DNA of 64,000 nucleotides. It comes from Lasioglossum baleicum (Eukaryota > Arthropoda > Insecta > Hymenoptera > Halictidae). A model generated the notes under the pieces. The model saw nothing but the letters and a program-made list of their open reading frames with translations. It made no database searches and was not told where the DNA came from. Location of the stretch: the NCBI RefSeq assembly GCF_051020765.1, contig NC_134937.1, positions 11,834,947 to 11,898,946 on the forward strand, read 5' to 3'. The translations under genes were made by a program, and so were the position numbers. Positions 1 through 8,840 of the stretch are shown piece by piece (position 1 is the stretch's first letter; every line of letters starts with the position of its first letter).

Positions 1-480
1 ACCAATGTGTTAATACATTGCCAAAGGTGACTATGCAACAAAAGATTTATAAAAAGTAGAGCTGTTTTTCATTGCTGCGAACACTTTAATCAAGAATATA
101 GTTTTCGAAATGTTCACACACGATTTTACATTCTCTGCATCGTGAGTTTGCGTCGAATCAAGGTCACTTGAAAGTAGCATTTTAAATTCACACTTTTTTG
201 CTGTTTCATCGTATGCGAACAAAAATATGATACTCCACTTAGAAAAACGCACGTTGACACGCAAATAAATTTGAAGCTTTCAAAACCAAAAATTTCACTT
301 TAAATAGAATCTATATAAGAACCGATAAAAATAACGTTTCACAGTTTTAAGTGCCGTTTGGTAAAATGATAGGTGACCCATGTTTAAAGAAAATAACAGA
401 ATGATGAATATTACGTTATGAATATTAGTATAGAGTAATGAATATATTAGTATAAACTAATTTGTAAAATGATCGCTTAC
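1..480. other. Part of UBE2G2 intron 2; no gene seen
   Basis: AT-rich sequence left of UBE2G2 exon 2. I looked on the minus strand for the next E2 exon, which should begin in phase 2 with a glycine-proline-glutamate-like sequence, and did not find it, so the rest of UBE2G2 lies beyond the left edge. A 77-codon minus-strand open frame at 31-264 has no recognisable domain and no splice context, and is not called as a gene. Confidence 0.6.
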
Positions 481-708
481 GTTATTAAAGCTTCCCATTC
501 GAAAAAGTTCTCCTCGTTAATCGGTCCAGCGATAATGCCTTCGGTCGGGTTTAAGGTTAGCTCTGTAAATGTTGCGGTTTACCTGTTACATTATTGTCCA
601 AGAACGAATGGGAATAACAACAAGGTAGTTTACATAATGTGTGTAAGCGAAAATCGGATCCTCACGTTTGTATTCTGCCATTAAACGTCTTAGCGCGGAA
701 CCAGCCAT
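481..708 (-). CDS. UBE2G2: Ubiquitin-conjugating enzyme E2 G2, first two coding exons (partial)
   Basis: Minus strand, exons 708-666 and 562-481, with GT donors on the minus strand at 665 and 480 and an AG acceptor before 562. The joined peptide begins MAGSALRRLMAEYKQ and continues LTLNPTEGIIAGPINEENFF and EWEALIT. This is the amino-terminal helix and first beta strands of the UBE2G2/Ubc7 E2 fold, and it matches the human protein almost residue for residue. UBE2G2 is the E2 that works with ER-associated degradation ligases such as gp78 and Hrd1. The catalytic cysteine lies in exons outside the window. Exon 1 ends in phase 1 and exon 2 in phase 2. The start lies head-to-head with SAMTOR. Confidence 0.9.
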
Positions 709-888
709 TGTTTTGGTCATGGGAATCAATGACGTTATTTGTCAGAACGTCGATGGACGAGCATTTAGGTTAACACGTCGAAGGTCGTCGACATTTATGT
801 GTTTAAATCCACCACTCAGGAGCAGAACGAGACAATCCGTTCTTCTCGCACGATTCTGAAAAGAATATCGCGCGATTCGCAATTATAA
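709..888. promoter_or_regulatory. Bidirectional promoter between UBE2G2 and SAMTOR
   Basis: Only 180 bases separate the UBE2G2 start codon (minus, 708) from the SAMTOR start codon (plus, 889). The interval is relatively rich in CpG dinucleotides. It must contain both 5' untranslated regions and the core promoter elements. No TATA box is evident. Divergent housekeeping pairs with CpG-type shared promoters are common; that these two genes are co-expressed is inference. Confidence 0.6.
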
Positions 889-2447
889 ATGGCGACAGAG
901 GAACATAAATATTTAGCGGATATTATAAAAGCTACTCATGCCACGTTGCGAGAAGAAACCCGAAGTTACGGGCCTGAGATCGCGTGGGAGCGACACGTAA
1001 CCCGCAAAGATATCTTACAGGTGCATTATTTCTTCGGAGAAATTGATCTTTTAATTCTACCATACTGTAAGACATCACTTACAACGAAATAATTATGTGT
1101 TGTATGAAAGAACTTCATTGTACTTTCATATTTACAGAGTGTTATTATTTATTTACTTCTGGAAACGTCGTTGAACGCAATGTTGACGTTAGTATTTCTA
1201 AGAACTTGACAGACAGCTAATGTTTTCTGTGTGTGTACAAAATTAACACATTAATATTTCGTGTTGCCACCTTTATTTTTTTAGAGCATTTAACATTCTT
1301 TTTGGTATTGATTTATACAATTTTTTAATCGTTTTTTGCTTAATTTGCTTTCACGCAGTTTCAATGCAGTTCTTTGATTGTTCCACAATACTAAACTGGT
1401 TTCCTTTAGAACAGGCTTCGGCAATGCTAATCATAATTATATTCATAATTATTTTGTTTCAAGTGGTATCTTATAGTATTGTCTTATATTGTTGTCAAAA
1501 CATTCTCTTGATCCTATTCAATCCTGTTTATGTTTCAGAAATATGCGTCTTCCATGCACAAACTGGCAACCACATACTGGTTGGAGAATAACTCAACTTC
1601 AGATAACATGACTCTCTGTAGAGTGCAATGGGTGAAGTCGCAATGCGAACAGTATTTTCTGAATGGAGGATTGCAGAAGTACAATGATAGAGAAGAATAT
1701 ATCAAGGAGAAGATCAATGTAGATTTTGTAGAAACCGAGGATAAACAATCTATAAATAATGACTTAGAAAGTAGAAATTTTGTAGACCCTAGTCTACAAA
1801 GGAAGATAACACTGCTAGATGTAGGAAGTTGTTACAACCCTTTTGGAACTTTCGACATGTTCGATGTCACTGCGATAGATTTAAATGGCATTCCTGAGAA
1901 AGTTTTACATTGCGACTTTCTGAATGTTAATATTGGAGAGGAGAAACATTTCTCTGCTGATAATCATGAACTATTGCAATTACCACAGAACTCGTATAAT
2001 GTTGTCGTATTCTCATTGTTTTTGGAATATTTACCGTGTCCGAGACAAAGATACATTTGTTGTAAGAAAGCATATGATCTCCTGCAACCTGGAGGAATAC
2101 TTCTAATCATAAGTCCTGACTCAAAACACGTTGGTGCAAACGCAAAACTGATCAAATCGTGGAGATATATATTAAGTAAATTAGGATTTATGAGAATTAA
2201 ATACGAAAAATTGAAGCATATACACTGCCTCATCTTCAGAAAATGTGTATATAAACAGGTAGCAATGAAGTGGGCAAATACGCAAACGATACCCGAAAAC
2301 GATCCTTTATATCAGGATGATGTAGTATTTTTTATTCCACAAGATTTTCGTAATATTTCCTGTCAGGATAAACAGGAAGAAAGACATGTGTATGACGAAG
2401 AAGAATTGACTTGTATGTTCAATGAATTACCTTTCGATGAGACATAG
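889..2447 (+). CDS. Samtor: SAMTOR / BMT2 homologue, S-adenosylmethionine-binding mTORC1 regulator
   Basis: Two coding exons, 889-1020 and 1539-2447, joined in phase 0 (donor GTGCAT at 1021, acceptor TTTCAG ending 1538), give 346 residues. The amino end carries the family pattern ATHATLREETRSYGPEIAWE followed by WVKSQC. A Rossmann methyltransferase fold follows, with the SAM motif LLDVGSCYNPF near residues 136-146, the acidic strand VTAIDL near 154-159, and LEYLP and LLQPGGILLIISPD further on. In animals the family binds SAM and, when SAM is low, associates with GATOR1/KICSTOR to inhibit mTORC1. The yeast relative Bmt2 methylates 25S rRNA. Length is close to the roughly 400-residue human protein but shorter at the ends. 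A cluster of AATAAA signals lies near 2680-2705. Translation could begin only at 889, since no upstream in-frame ATG precedes the conserved start. Confidence 0.92.
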
Positions 2448-2875
2448 ATTTGTACCTGAATAATCCATAAACCTGTAAATTTTATCGATGACAGCTTGTT
2501 TCCTCGTTTGAATGTTTGGCGGGAAATTTAAACTCTGTTATGCACATATAATATAATGCTCCAACTTGTATAGAATTTATACACAATTATTAGGACTATG
2601 TAGTACCTGGTAGTATTTCTACTACTTTTTATTTATAATATAAATTAGTTAGAATAATCGTTTCCGATTTTCTCGCAGTAATAAAAATAATGCAAGAATA
2701 AAATAAAAGAAGGTTGCTATACTGTTTAGCAAGATAAGAAGGATAAGGAGCTTCCTCCTTATGAATCATCAGGATGCTCAAATACATTTGGCCTAATAAG
2801 CGGAAAAGGAAACCAAACAGTTGCGAGTGTTCCTTCGTATAAAAGTGAACATTGTGTGATCTAAATTTATAATAA
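2448..2875. other. SAMTOR 3' region and DUOXA 5' region
   Basis: AT-rich spacer of 428 bases between two genes on the same strand. It contains AATAAA-type polyadenylation signals at about 2680-2705, which suit the end of SAMTOR. The last 150 bases would be promoter and 5' leader of the next gene. No open frame of note. Confidence 0.5.
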
Positions 2876-4808
2876 ATGGGGTACTTCAGTTTCGGAAGGG
2901 AAAATGGTTTACCGTCTCGTTACTCGTCGAACGAAACCCCGGTCATTTTGGATGTAACAGAAACGATCATTATCGCAATCTTCGTTCTCATAGGAATCTC
3001 TTATTCGTGTATTATACCGAGTTACAAGAAAAGCCAGGTAATCAAATAAATTCTAAGATACCCAAAGACTTGTAGAATGAATAATTACGAATAAAATATT
3101 TGTCCAGAGCATTTATATGTGCATTAAGGTGACGCTCAGCTTAACAATAGGATGTGCATTACTCGGTAAGAATTGTGTTATTACAAATATAAAAAATATT
3201 TAAGGAAATCCCTGTGGAGGAATTGCGGTATTGTAGAAATAAGCGAATTTCAGTGAACAATTTTGGCCAAGAATGGGAGGTGTGCAGCATAAGAACTAAA
3301 ACACCCTATAGAGCCGGTAATGGTCATGAGATCGACGCTCTGATTGGCCTGAAGATAGGCCTGCGGTCATTGAACGTTACTTTGCGAGGTATTTTTCAAT
3401 GAAAATAAATAATCGAACAAATTTATTACGATACAATTATTTAGGAACAGGCGAGCAAGGAACTCTGCTTGAAAAAGAAACTATTAACTATAACGAAAGG
3501 TTTTGGTGGACGTGGGATCAAGGCAGATTCGGATTCGGCCCAGAAGGTACGAAATTAATAAAAATGTCTATATACCACTAATTATACAAGAGATTTCTAA
3601 TTTAAGCTGGGCTTTTACAAAGAAATTTCCGAGATGCTCAAAGAAGGGGAACACCAATTCCGATTCTTTTGGTCGTCGAATACTTCGTTATTGACGGAGA
3701 AGGGATTCGATTCGGCAGATTCTACCGTACTGCCGGGTGGTATTGTCATATTCTACTGTGGTTCGTGTCTGAAATATATTTCAAAAAATACGTTATGATT
3801 TTAGAATACTAAAACTGCTTTTTTTTTGTTATTAAACAGGGCAGCGTTTTTCTCGTGGATGTTAGCGAATATATTTTTACAGAGTGTGGGACGATACGCG
3901 GCGTATTCTTTCGGGATCACCGGTGGCTTGCAAATTTTAACTTGCATCGTTTGGGTTTTCGTTCATAATCCATTCCCACTCGTTATACCTTTCGAAGACG
4001 CGACTATACGATTGCATTTCGGTCGACATTTTTGGATGACTCTCGGTTGCGGTAAAACGAATTTGAATATTCTATACGAAGAATTTACTGCCATGTTGAA
4101 GTTCCGTAACATTTGAATGTTTCCACGTTTAGGCGCGTTATGCATACTATTGGCTGCGATATTACTTTACATGGACCTCCGGCATCCGAATGCATTGTCC
4201 ATATTTTTAGATTCAAATCCGCTCAGCCAGTACGATGAATGCATAATGGGTGAGCCGTTGTATCAATATCTAATTAATTCTTTACGTTCGGAACGTACAT
4301 CATCGAGAATAAAAGTGTTAATTTCAGAGTGCAGCATGGTGGAAAATGTTCTGCGATACTCGGAACTCGGCGAAGCAATGGAGATGAGGTCGATTCCTGA
4401 AACTGCAGCATTTGCTCGAAACAGCAGCGTAGTGAGTGATAGATTTCATGAAGATTATAAAATTTCTATCCGCAATTTCATTTAATTTATTTACACCAGA
4501 CGGTGCTAAAAAGAAGATCCACTATAAAGAACGCTCAAAGATCGCTTTTCCGATGTCCTGTGCCGGTGAATCTACCAAATGAGGAAGGAACCGAAGCGAT
4601 ATACATAAATCACTTACTAAGGTGATTGAATTAAAAACATTTCTATGTTAACGAGCCAACAGTACTAATTGTTTGATAAGCAACTGTTTTCTTTAGAGCG
4701 TCGAATGCACCTTCCAACGAGGCCGCGTTTCACGGTGAAGGAGGGAAAGACACCGAGCTGTTGGTACGACTACCAAAGAAAACCGTGAGGACGAGAGTGA
4801 TGGTTTGA
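2876..4808 (+). CDS. mol: Dual oxidase maturation factor (DUOXA / moladietz homologue)
   Basis: Ten coding exons: 2876-3037, 3108-3165, 3254-3388, 3445-3546, 3607-3760, 3840-4051, 4133-4249, 4328-4431, 4500-4621 and 4697-4808. The sum is 1278 bases, 425 residues plus stop, with consistent phases and GT-AG borders throughout. The protein starts MGYFSFGRENGLPSRY, then a first membrane segment at about residues 27-46. It has the family hallmarks NVTLRG, ETINYNERFWWTWDQGRFGF, the FRDAQRRGTPIPILLVVEYF stretch, GEGIRFGRFYRTAGWYCHIL and NPFPLVIPFEDATIR, followed by further hydrophobic segments. DUOXA proteins bring dual oxidase out of the ER and remain its partner in hydrogen peroxide production; in Drosophila the gene is moladietz (Numb-interacting protein). 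The tail after the last membrane segment is hydrophilic and weakly conserved. Exon 5 is read in a frame different from the longest open frames there, which makes automatic prediction error-prone. The 3' end converges on SREK1. Confidence 0.9.
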
Positions 4809-5006
4809 AAAATGTGTGTATTATTTTACGTTACTACAGGAATGAAGATACAAGTTATCTTTTCATGTATGTACATACATTTCCAAAAAGTTTGAAAGTT
4901 TCAAATTCCTGTACTCCTTTTATTGACCAATGCATCGCGAGACGCGTCGCAATATATTATTAAATTAACAAATTGAACCTCTGATAGACCGTGGATGTGC
5001 CAGCGT
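4809..5006. other. Convergent 3' ends of DUOXA and SREK1
   Basis: Only 198 bases lie between the two stop codons, in tail-to-tail arrangement, so the 3' untranslated regions must be short or overlap. AT-rich with no clear AATAAA on the plus strand. Confidence 0.5.
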
Positions 5007-7111
5007 TTAAGTTTCAGACTCTGGTTTCTCTTTACTTTCGCTATTCTCGGACGTGTTTCTGTTCTTCTCCTCAGACTTCGACTCCTTCTCGGATTTCTTC
5101 TCTTTGCTCGACTTCTTCTCGCTCTTCTCTTTGTCGGCCTTGTCTCCGTCGCTCTTCTTCCCATTATCCGACTTGTCTTTGCTTCTTCTCTCTTTGTCTT
5201 TGTCCTTGGACTTCTCGGCGTACTTGGATTTGGAGGATCTGGACTTCGACTTCGATCTGGATCTTCTGGACTTTGATTTCGAGCGTTTGCTGCGGGATCG
5301 CGACCGACTCCTTCGACGCGGTGATGATCTCTTCTTTCTGTCCTTCGATCTCGATCGTGATCTACGTGAGCGGGATCTTCGGGATCGCGAGCGTGAACGA
5401 TGTCGGCCGCGTGAACTGCTTCTTCTGCGCGATGGGGACTTCCGTCTGCGTTCTTTAGATCTAGATCGCTTCGATCGAGATCGTGATCTGCGTCGGTGGC
5501 GCGATCGTGAGCGTCTGTGGCGAGAACGGGAGCGTTTGCGCGATCTAGATCGTCTGCTGCGGCCCCTAGATCTTGATCGAGACTTTCGGCTGCGGGAACC
5601 GCTGCGACTACGCTTGTCCTTGGACAGCATACCGATCATTGGATCTATCGCGGCCGAAATTAAATTGTGAGCTTCTTTGACTCGCGACATTGCCTCCTCG
5701 ATCTCCTTTTGCGCTGCTTCATTGCTCTTCGCCTCCGGCTTCGCTATCGCTTGTGTCGAATGGTAAATTTTAATCGGTCTATCCAAAAGCATCTTCCCGT
5801 TCAAAAGCAAAGCAGACACGACTGCCGATTGTTCAGATAGCTCCACCAATGCATAGTGCTCAGTATCTGAATCCCTGGTACATATACGCAGGTACTTCAC
5901 TTCCACGCTGTTGTTGCTGAAGAAATCGAGTAGATTGTCTGTCGTTACCGAAGGGTCTAAGTTCGCTATGACCAATGTTCTCCTAATCTCTTCGATCCGC
6001 CTGCTGTCCAAGTGACCGGGTAGATGAGGATAAGGTGGGAGACCATTCGCTTCTAGTTTTGGATCTATGGTGGTGATCACGTGATTCGGAGGAATTCCTT
6101 CGATCGCATTTACAAAATTCGGTGGTAGCTTCGGTTCAGAAGGGTAGAGACCTGGAAAAGTATAATCATAAGTATGTGTTTTTCTGAAAATACGGAGGTT
6201 TCTATAAATCGTAGTTTTGGAGTTACAGTGTTTTATCGATAATTGTGCAAAACACGTATCCGGCCAGGCATACTATTCTATTATTTTTCATTATTTTTCT
6301 ACAGGACTTTTACCAACATTTTTGTGGCATTTTTAAAATATGATATAATTCCCACGATATTTACTTGTATAACGAACGACGAAAGTTTTGGATGCAAAGA
6401 AGAATACAAGTTCAAAGGCTTTCCCATACGCTGTTCTTCCTTGCATCTGAAACGTTCGTTGTTTGTTACACAAATAAATATTATCAGAATTATATCATAT
6501 TCGGTATCGTTTTCATGAGAGAAGTGCCACGAATATGTTGGCGAATGTGCCATAGAAATGTCATGAAAAATAAAGAAGTTTTATTATTGGATTAGTGGTG
6601 GTCTCACATAACACATGTTACGCTTCTCTGCAACCAAGGCCTCTGAAGCTTCAGGGCCTGTCAAGGAGTATACTAATAGTTCTGGGACAATTATAGGCCA
6701 GACACTTGAGACATTTATCGATGAAACACTGTATCTGGTTTTGTTCTGCTGTTCCTACAAGAGAAAGATTAATGTTAAAGTGTACATACCTGGTACAACG
6801 GTGCCGTTGTTTGTTAACTCAAGGGCTCGTTGTTCATCTGGAATGTCTCCATTTTGATACGGAATCACAATCAATGCACGGTCAATGAAAACAGTGTTCG
6901 TCATGTGTTGGGCGACGGCGACGCATCCTTGGTCATGGAACTTTATGTAACAAATACGCGACTGCACAGGCACCGCGACGTCCCTTATAGTAGGGTAAAG
7001 TCTGATATCCTCTATTTTTCCGAGGTACCCGAACAGCGTTTGCATTTGATCTTTGGTCGCCTGAGGTGCAATATTCGTCACCTGTACCACTTTCGTCGAA
7101 CCCACCGCCAT
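5007..7111 (-). CDS. Srek1: SREK1-like SR splicing regulator (two RRMs plus RS domain)
   Basis: Two coding exons on the minus strand, 7111-6790 and 6151-5007, joined in phase 1 through GT (minus strand, 6789) and AG (6152). Total 1467 bases, 488 residues. RRM1 covers about residues 6-85 (VVQVTNIAP as RNP2-like strand, ICYIKFHDQ as RNP1-like). RRM2 covers about 166-240 (RTLVIANLDP; YALVEL). The linker helix KEIEEAMSRVKEAHNLISAA is characteristic of SREK1 (SRrp86/SFRS12). A long arginine-serine domain follows (about residues 285-430), then a lysine-glutamate-serine-rich tail. The human protein is known to modulate other SR proteins in splice-site choice. The intron of 638 bases holds a long foldback and a dispersed repeat, both listed separately. 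The strong compositional bias produces long but meaningless open frames on the opposite strand. Confidence 0.9.
6280..6575. repeat. Long imperfect foldback in the SREK1 intron
   Basis: Two arms of roughly 130 bases, about 6280-6413 and 6432-6575, are reverse complements with scattered mismatches. Examples are the outer TTCTACAGG against CCATAGAA, the middle ATGATATAATT against AATTATATCAT, and the inner GGATGCAAAGAAGAA against GTTCTTCCTTGCATC. The loop is under 25 bases. Either a MITE-type element or a hairpin-RNA locus; no target-site duplication was identified. Confidence 0.75.
6611..6738. repeat. Dispersed repeat, copy 1 (second copy at 43601-43732)
   Basis: About 128 bases beginning ACACATGTTACGCTTCTCTG and ending near ATCGATGAAACACTGTATC. 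The same sequence occurs in the same orientation 37 kb away at 43601 with about 90 per cent identity by eye and a small insertion. It lies inside the SREK1 intron. Family not recognised. Confidence 0.8.
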
Positions 7112-7929
7112 TCTGTCTGTTAATCTCGCTCCGTTATTTCTCGATATAACGCGGAGAGGTTAGCTTACCGAGGAATAGTGTTGCGTGCGGAATATAATCG
7201 CGCACCGTCGCACAGAAATGTGGCCGCGTTGGACGCGTTACCACCAAATGCGGTCGACCATAATAACAATGGCCGGTTTTGTCTTCGTTGAAACAGGCTC
7301 ACGCTAAAAGCAACGTTCCAGATCGGCGCGTTCTTCGGCTACACACAATTCTCCATACATTCTTCGCGTTTTTCTCCCGACGATTTTGGAACGTCGCTGC
7401 GACTCGAACTGTGAATTGCTAGATGGCTAGATGGTGTAAACGATTAATGCATTTGTGTAACAACTGTCGGTAACGTAGAACCACCGACGAGATACTATTA
7501 AAGACTGCCAGCCTTATGGGAGTTGGTGTCTCTCGAATTTTTCGGTGTTCTCTTACGCCCTCTAGGATATATTCTGACTGGAGTGAGAAACAGAAGGCCA
7601 TCGACATGATCTCGTCGGTGCAGAAGGCTACTTAGGAGATTGTCGTCATCATGAATTGTTACATTCTGTACCGAGCAGATATTTCAGAGGATGTTGGTTT
7701 CAATATTAAAAGCAAAACTCAAGGACAAAGAATTCCGAGAAATATATTATATTATTGAAGCATAATTTTAGGAAAATCAACAATTCCTATTTCAAATTTT
7801 ATACGAGACACCTCAGTTTGTAATTTCGAAACATTTCATAAGCGAGAATTATTACCTTTCACTTTTTTATACATAAATGTTCCAAGAATCGATCTGGACA
7901 GAAATATTTTGAAAAGACTTTACTTTTTT
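7112..7929. other. SREK1 upstream region and left flank of array 1
   Basis: 7112-7400 is moderately CpG-rich and should hold the SREK1 5' leader and promoter (minus strand). From 7430 the sequence is AT-richer. It contains at 7467-7506 a segment found in reverse complement at 39664-39704 on the other side of the arrays, and a related ATCTCGTCGGTG at about 7609. No coding sequence was recognised in this stretch. Confidence 0.5.
7467..7506. repeat. Left inverted-repeat copy flanking the double array
   Basis: The segment contains GTAGAACCACCGACGAGATA followed by CTATTAAAGACTGCCAGCC. It matches, without mismatch over about 38 bases, the reverse complement of 39664-39704. The pair brackets the two tandem arrays. 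Related shorter fragments lie at 7609 and at 39548-39576. Confidence 0.75.
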
Positions 7930-8295
7930 GAATAAATTAATGCGTGCGAATGTTCATGGTTTAAAAGTTATTCTATATTTCGTGTTTTATTGTCTATTTT
8001 TACGAAAAATTTAGATGGCAAGGTGGTCAAGGGAGTGCTCGTTAACATCGTTAGAAAAAGGAATTGTTATAAACATTAAACAGCCAGATATAATAAATTT
8101 ATCTGTGAATTGTATCGAATAAATTAATGCGTGCGAATGTTATGGTTTAAAAGTTATTACGTATCACGAAAACTATTAGCCACTTTGACTAAAAAATTAG
8201 GTGGTCAGATAGCCAAGGGATTGCTTGTGGACATCGCTGTCAAATAGAATTGTTATAAACATTAACCAGCTGGAAATAATAAATTTTTCAATAAT

Positions 8296-8548
8296 TGTCA
8301 CGGCGATCGACATCGATCGATATTCGGCGGAGTGGGGGGGGGGGGCGGGGGCGCCGCTCGAGCTCGGCAGATCGACGAGAGCTCACCGGTGGTCAGTCAG
8401 TCGGGGCGGGGGAGCGGCGTGAGCGGACGTGCTGCGGGACCAGGAGCGCCAGGAGAACCGGAGGGACCAGAGGTGGACCAGAGGTGTACTAGAGGTCATC
8501 TACAGTTACCCTGGCCTACCTTCAACTGTCAATTCAAGGAACAACGGT
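8296..8548 (+). promoter_or_regulatory. CpG-rich promoter-like cassette with initiator, minisatellite and splice donor (unit 1; repeated in all 17 units)
   Basis: Within each AT-rich monomer lies a sharply bounded GC- and CpG-rich stretch. Its order is: a run of G and GC boxes, CTCGAGCTCGGCAGATCG, GTGGTCAGTCAGTCGGGGCG, GCGGCGTGAGCGGACGTGC, the 11-bp GACCAGAGGTG minisatellite, then GGAACAACG followed by GTAAGTTTG. TCAGT is the arthropod initiator consensus, and ACG|GTAAGT is a near-perfect donor. This is what a promoter plus untranslated first exon looks like. Equivalent GTAAGT positions start at about 9541, 10503, 11475, 12471, 13443, 14438, 15411, 16383, 17355, 18350, 19345, 20317, 21312, 22284, 23279 and 24254. 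Transcription is inferred, not shown. Confidence 0.4.
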
Positions 8549-8840
8549 AAGTTTGATTACTAATATTTTTCAAAACTTCTTTTGTCTTTTTAAACTCGTC
8601 CTTCATACTTTTGAAATTTTTATCGAGACTTTCAATGAAGACTATCGAGTCTTCATCAAATTTATCAATTTTATTCTTTATAAAAATTACATTTTGAGCG
8701 TCCCACTCGTATGCAGGATTATAATTGATCTTGTGAGCTGCTTCGTTGGTTGTTTTCGCACTCGTGTGCGAGATTATAGTTATTCTCTCAAGATAAGAGT
8801 ACTTGTCCACGCCGTTGGCAAAAGGAATTATTATAAACAT
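8529..8840 (-). other. Recurrent 103-codon antisense open frame in array 1 (unit 1 copy); coding status doubtful
   Basis: A minus-strand frame of 103 codons, starting MFIIIPFANGVDKYSYLERI and rich in lysine and acidic residues toward the carboxyl end, recurs unbroken in all 17 units (next copies end-to-start at 9523-9834, 10485-10796, 11457-11768 and so on to 24236-24547). A plus-strand frame of 96 codons overlaps it (8553-8843 and equivalents) and is also unbroken. The commonest polymorphism, a C/A in the middle, changes D to Y in the minus frame but is silent in the plus frame. The border unit carries changes that alter residues in both. High array identity alone can keep both frames open. 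I do not recognise a domain. It could be a remnant of a transposon protein. Confidence 0.3.

Noticed and set aside
31..264. 77-codon minus-strand frame at the left edge
   Set aside because: No similarity recognised, no splice context, and it lies within the UBE2G2 intron.
5053..5670. Plus-strand frame of 205 codons rich in leucine, aspartate and arginine
   Set aside because: Exact opposite strand of the RS domain of SREK1; composition is a by-product of serine-arginine codons.
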